64,000 nucleotides of DNA from Paenibacillus sp. SYP-B3998 (GTDB taxonomy: Bacteria > Bacillota > Bacilli > Paenibacillales > NBRC-103111): the NCBI RefSeq assembly GCF_010820665.1, contig NZ_JAAIKC010000001.1:434001-498000 (forward strand), in the 5' to 3' direction. The notes under the pieces were generated by a model. The model saw only the letters and a program-made list of their open reading frames with translations. It had not been told where the DNA came from and searched no databases. Shown here piece by piece: positions 62,730 to 64,000 of the stretch. How positions within the stretch are numbered: the stretch's first letter is position 1; each line of letters opens with the position of its first letter. The position numbers and the translations under genes are program-made.

Positions 62730-62801
62730 AGTATTAGACTGGAAAATAAAGTTGTAGACTAAGAAAATAAAGATGTAGACCAGGAAAATAAAGTCTTAGA
62801 C
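62722..62801 (-). repeat. four abutting 18-bp motifs, Tn7-like right-end array
   Basis: GAAAATAAAGNNNTAGAC occurs at 62722-62739, 62742-62759, 62763-62780 and 62784-62801, starts 20, 21 and 21 bp apart, two helical turns, so all sites face the same side of DNA. On the minus strand it is GTCTANNACTTTATTTTC, the motif of the 3614-3755 array in inverted orientation. The outermost units of both arrays share TAGTCTANGACTTTATTTTC. Four close sites in about 80 bp is the design of the Tn7 right end. Confidence 0.7.
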
Positions 62802-63029
62802 TATCGATGCATCATTAACCGAGGGACGGGCAGATTTGTTTAAAACCAGCGAGACTGAGCAATTGCCAGAGGTTGCTCTTTTGGCGAACCGAAGAGTGTG
62901 GCTGATCAGGAAACTATCTGCGCTTGGAAAGTAGTGTTAGCTGTTGGGTAAAGTAAAATTCCGCAAAAAATATCAAAACAGAGCGTTCCATCTGTCGTAA
63001 AGTGAGTATATCGATATGGAGGCATTAAA
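62802..63029 (+). other. region outside the array, weak terminator only
   Basis: GAGCAA (62857-62862) pairs with TTGCTC (62873-62878), then T4: a weak terminator. Nothing else is recognised until GGAGG before the AraC-type gene. No short duplication of the sequence left of 3612 is seen. Confidence 0.4.
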
Positions 63030-63905
63030 GTGAACTATAAGGATTTGGTAATTAAGGCCATTGCCTATATTGAGGATCATCTGACCGATGAAAGCTTAAG
63101 CACCAAGGTTACGGAGGCTGCGGGCTATTCGCCGTACCATTTTCACCGGATCTTCCTATCGGTTACGAGAAACTCCGTCTCGGAGTACATACGCAAGCGG
63201 AGATTGACGCAAGCAGCATACGATTTATTTTATACCAACCAAAGGATCATAGATATTGCCATCCTGTACCGGTTCGAGTCTCAGGAATCCTTCGCCCGAG
63301 CCTTTTGGAAAATGTTCTCCATCTCGCCTGGACAATTTCGCAAGCAAAGGGACATGAAGGACACGCTGTTCCGGGCAATGGAGAAGCTTCCTTTGGATGA
63401 AGTGGGGCTACAGCATTTGAATAAGAGCGTCTCCCTCGTGCCAGCTTTTGTCTGCCTGAATAAGCTGCATCTGGTCGGCATGTCGATACCGGGTGTCAAT
63501 TCGGACGAGGTCGGAAAGCTATGGCGGAGCTTTAGGCAGCGTTTGTTTGAAATTGAGCGAAAGCCGGATACGGAAGACATATTTTATGCGGTCATTGAAC
63601 TTACAGGTAGGCAATGGGAAGTCACTTATATCGCTTGTGTCGAGGTAGCCAGCGAGGAGAGTGTAGTTCCCTTGGGAATGGTCGCTAAGCTGCTCCCAGT
63701 GGTGACTTATGCGGTTTTTACTCATAAGGGGACAGTATCGAGACTCAACGATACGTTCCAGTACATTTATGAAACGTGGTTACCCCAGTCAGGCAGCGTT
63801 CGTACGAATTACCCGGAGTTTGTGCGTTACGACCATCGATATCTAGGACCGATGAACGAGGATTCGGTATTAGACATATATATTCCCGTTGGCTCGCCAT
63901 ATTAG
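63030..63905 (+). CDS. AraC-family regulator with GyrI-like effector domain
   Basis: The 291-residue protein has an N-terminal AraC HTH pair (DESLSTKVTEAAGYSPYHFHRI, RIIDIAILYRFESQESFARA) and a C-terminal GyrI-like/Rob effector domain (about 125-291, with FTHKGTVSRLNDTFQYIYETW and PEFVRYDHRYLGP). Such proteins respond to hydrophobic drugs or similar small ligands. The start is GTG behind GGAGG. The next gene begins 33 bases later and is cut by the window end. Confidence 0.88.
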   Translation: MNYKDLVIKAIAYIEDHLTDESLSTKVTEAAGYSPYHFHRIFLSVTRNSVSEYIRKRRLTQAAYDLFYTNQRIIDIAILYRFESQESFARAFWKMFSISPGQFRKQRDMKDTLFRAMEKLPLDEVGLQHLNKSVSLVPAFVCLNKLHLVGMSIPGVNSDEVGKLWRSFRQRLFEIERKPDTEDIFYAVIELTGRQWEVTYIACVEVASEESVVPLGMVAKLLPVVTYAVFTHKGTVSRLNDTFQYIYETWLPQSGSVRTNYPEFVRYDHRYLGPMNEDSVLDIYIPVGSPY

Positions 63906-63938
63906 GAGCATGTAGCTCAAGGAGAGGAAGAGATCAAG

Positions 63939-64000
63939 ATGAACAAAATAGAAGACATTGTTGAAGTATATGCAGGTTGCTGCGAGGTACAAATTACCGA
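63939..64000 (+). CDS. start of an unidentified gene, truncated by window
   Basis: ATG 63939 has GGAGAGGAAG upstream. The 20 visible residues (MNKIEDIVEVYAGCCEVQIT) do not allow identification. It is probably in an operon with the AraC-type regulator. Confidence 0.6.
   Translation, partial: MNKIEDIVEVYAGCCEVQIT

Noticed and set aside
62722..62801. CRISPR or tandem satellite repeat
   Set aside because: Spacers are only 2-4 bp; the phasing fits a protein-binding array.

Overview
The window looks like chromosome of a Paenibacillus-type member of the Bacillota. Support for this: strong AGGAGG-like ribosome sites with many TTG starts, a complete Bce-type peptide-antibiotic module, three secreted proteins with copper amine oxidase N-terminal (stalk) domains, and several carbohydrate ABC operons run by LacI, GntR/LacI and AraC regulators. 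No rRNA, tRNA or CRISPR array was seen.

Layout. 0-4.2 kb is a mobile-DNA scar: a secreted protein gene, a complete but frameshifted IS1380-family element with 16-bp perfect ends, a group II intron remnant with an intact domain V, an array of three 18-bp motifs, and a 5'-truncated MFS gene. 4.3-7.7 kb is a three-gene glycan operon (DUF6492-like protein, GT4 glycosyltransferase, ManC-like nucleotidyltransferase). 8-14.6 kb holds a secreted M3 metallopeptidase with a stalk domain, a divergent EamA/MocR pair, and an ArsR-MFS efflux pair with matching palindromic operators. 14.7-15.9 kb is a decay zone with fragments of a carotenoid desaturase-like enzyme, an alpha/beta hydrolase and an ABC ATPase. 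15.9-17.6 kb has two exported proteins. 18-24 kb is a BcrA-like ABC exporter, a two-component system and a membrane PDZ/Lon protease. 24-34 kb has an exonuclease, NDH-2 with DUF1641, an AraC-PhyH pair, a GH38 alpha-mannosidase with a GntR/LacI regulator, and a HAD phosphatase. 35-38 kb has an FAD monooxygenase and a stalk-domain protein. 38-43.8 kb is the Bce-like module plus a pentapeptide-repeat protein.

44-57.8 kb contains two sugar ABC operons. The first (LacI, two permeases, binding protein, PHP phosphoesterase, glycerophosphodiesterase) suggests uptake and cleavage of phosphodiester-containing polyols. The second (binding protein, two permeases, BadF/GlcNAc-type kinase, GH4 6-phospho-glycosidase, then secreted GH18) suggests import of a disaccharide by ABC, phosphorylation inside the cell, then GH4 cleavage. 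Both halves of the second locus carry the same TATAAACGTTTATA operator core. 58-64 kb has an S41 protease, an MreB paralogue, LysR, an HTH protein with a second motif array, and an AraC/GyrI-like regulator.

The most unusual signal is the pair of motif arrays. Three spaced copies of GTCTANNACTTTATTTTC lie at 3614-3755 and four copies at about 21-bp period lie at 62722-62801, in inverted orientation, with the outermost units most alike. This matches the known asymmetric end structure of Tn7-type transposons (three spaced sites left, four abutting sites right). No tnsABC genes are present between them, so a complete 59-kb element, a decayed one, or two remnants of one family all remain possible.
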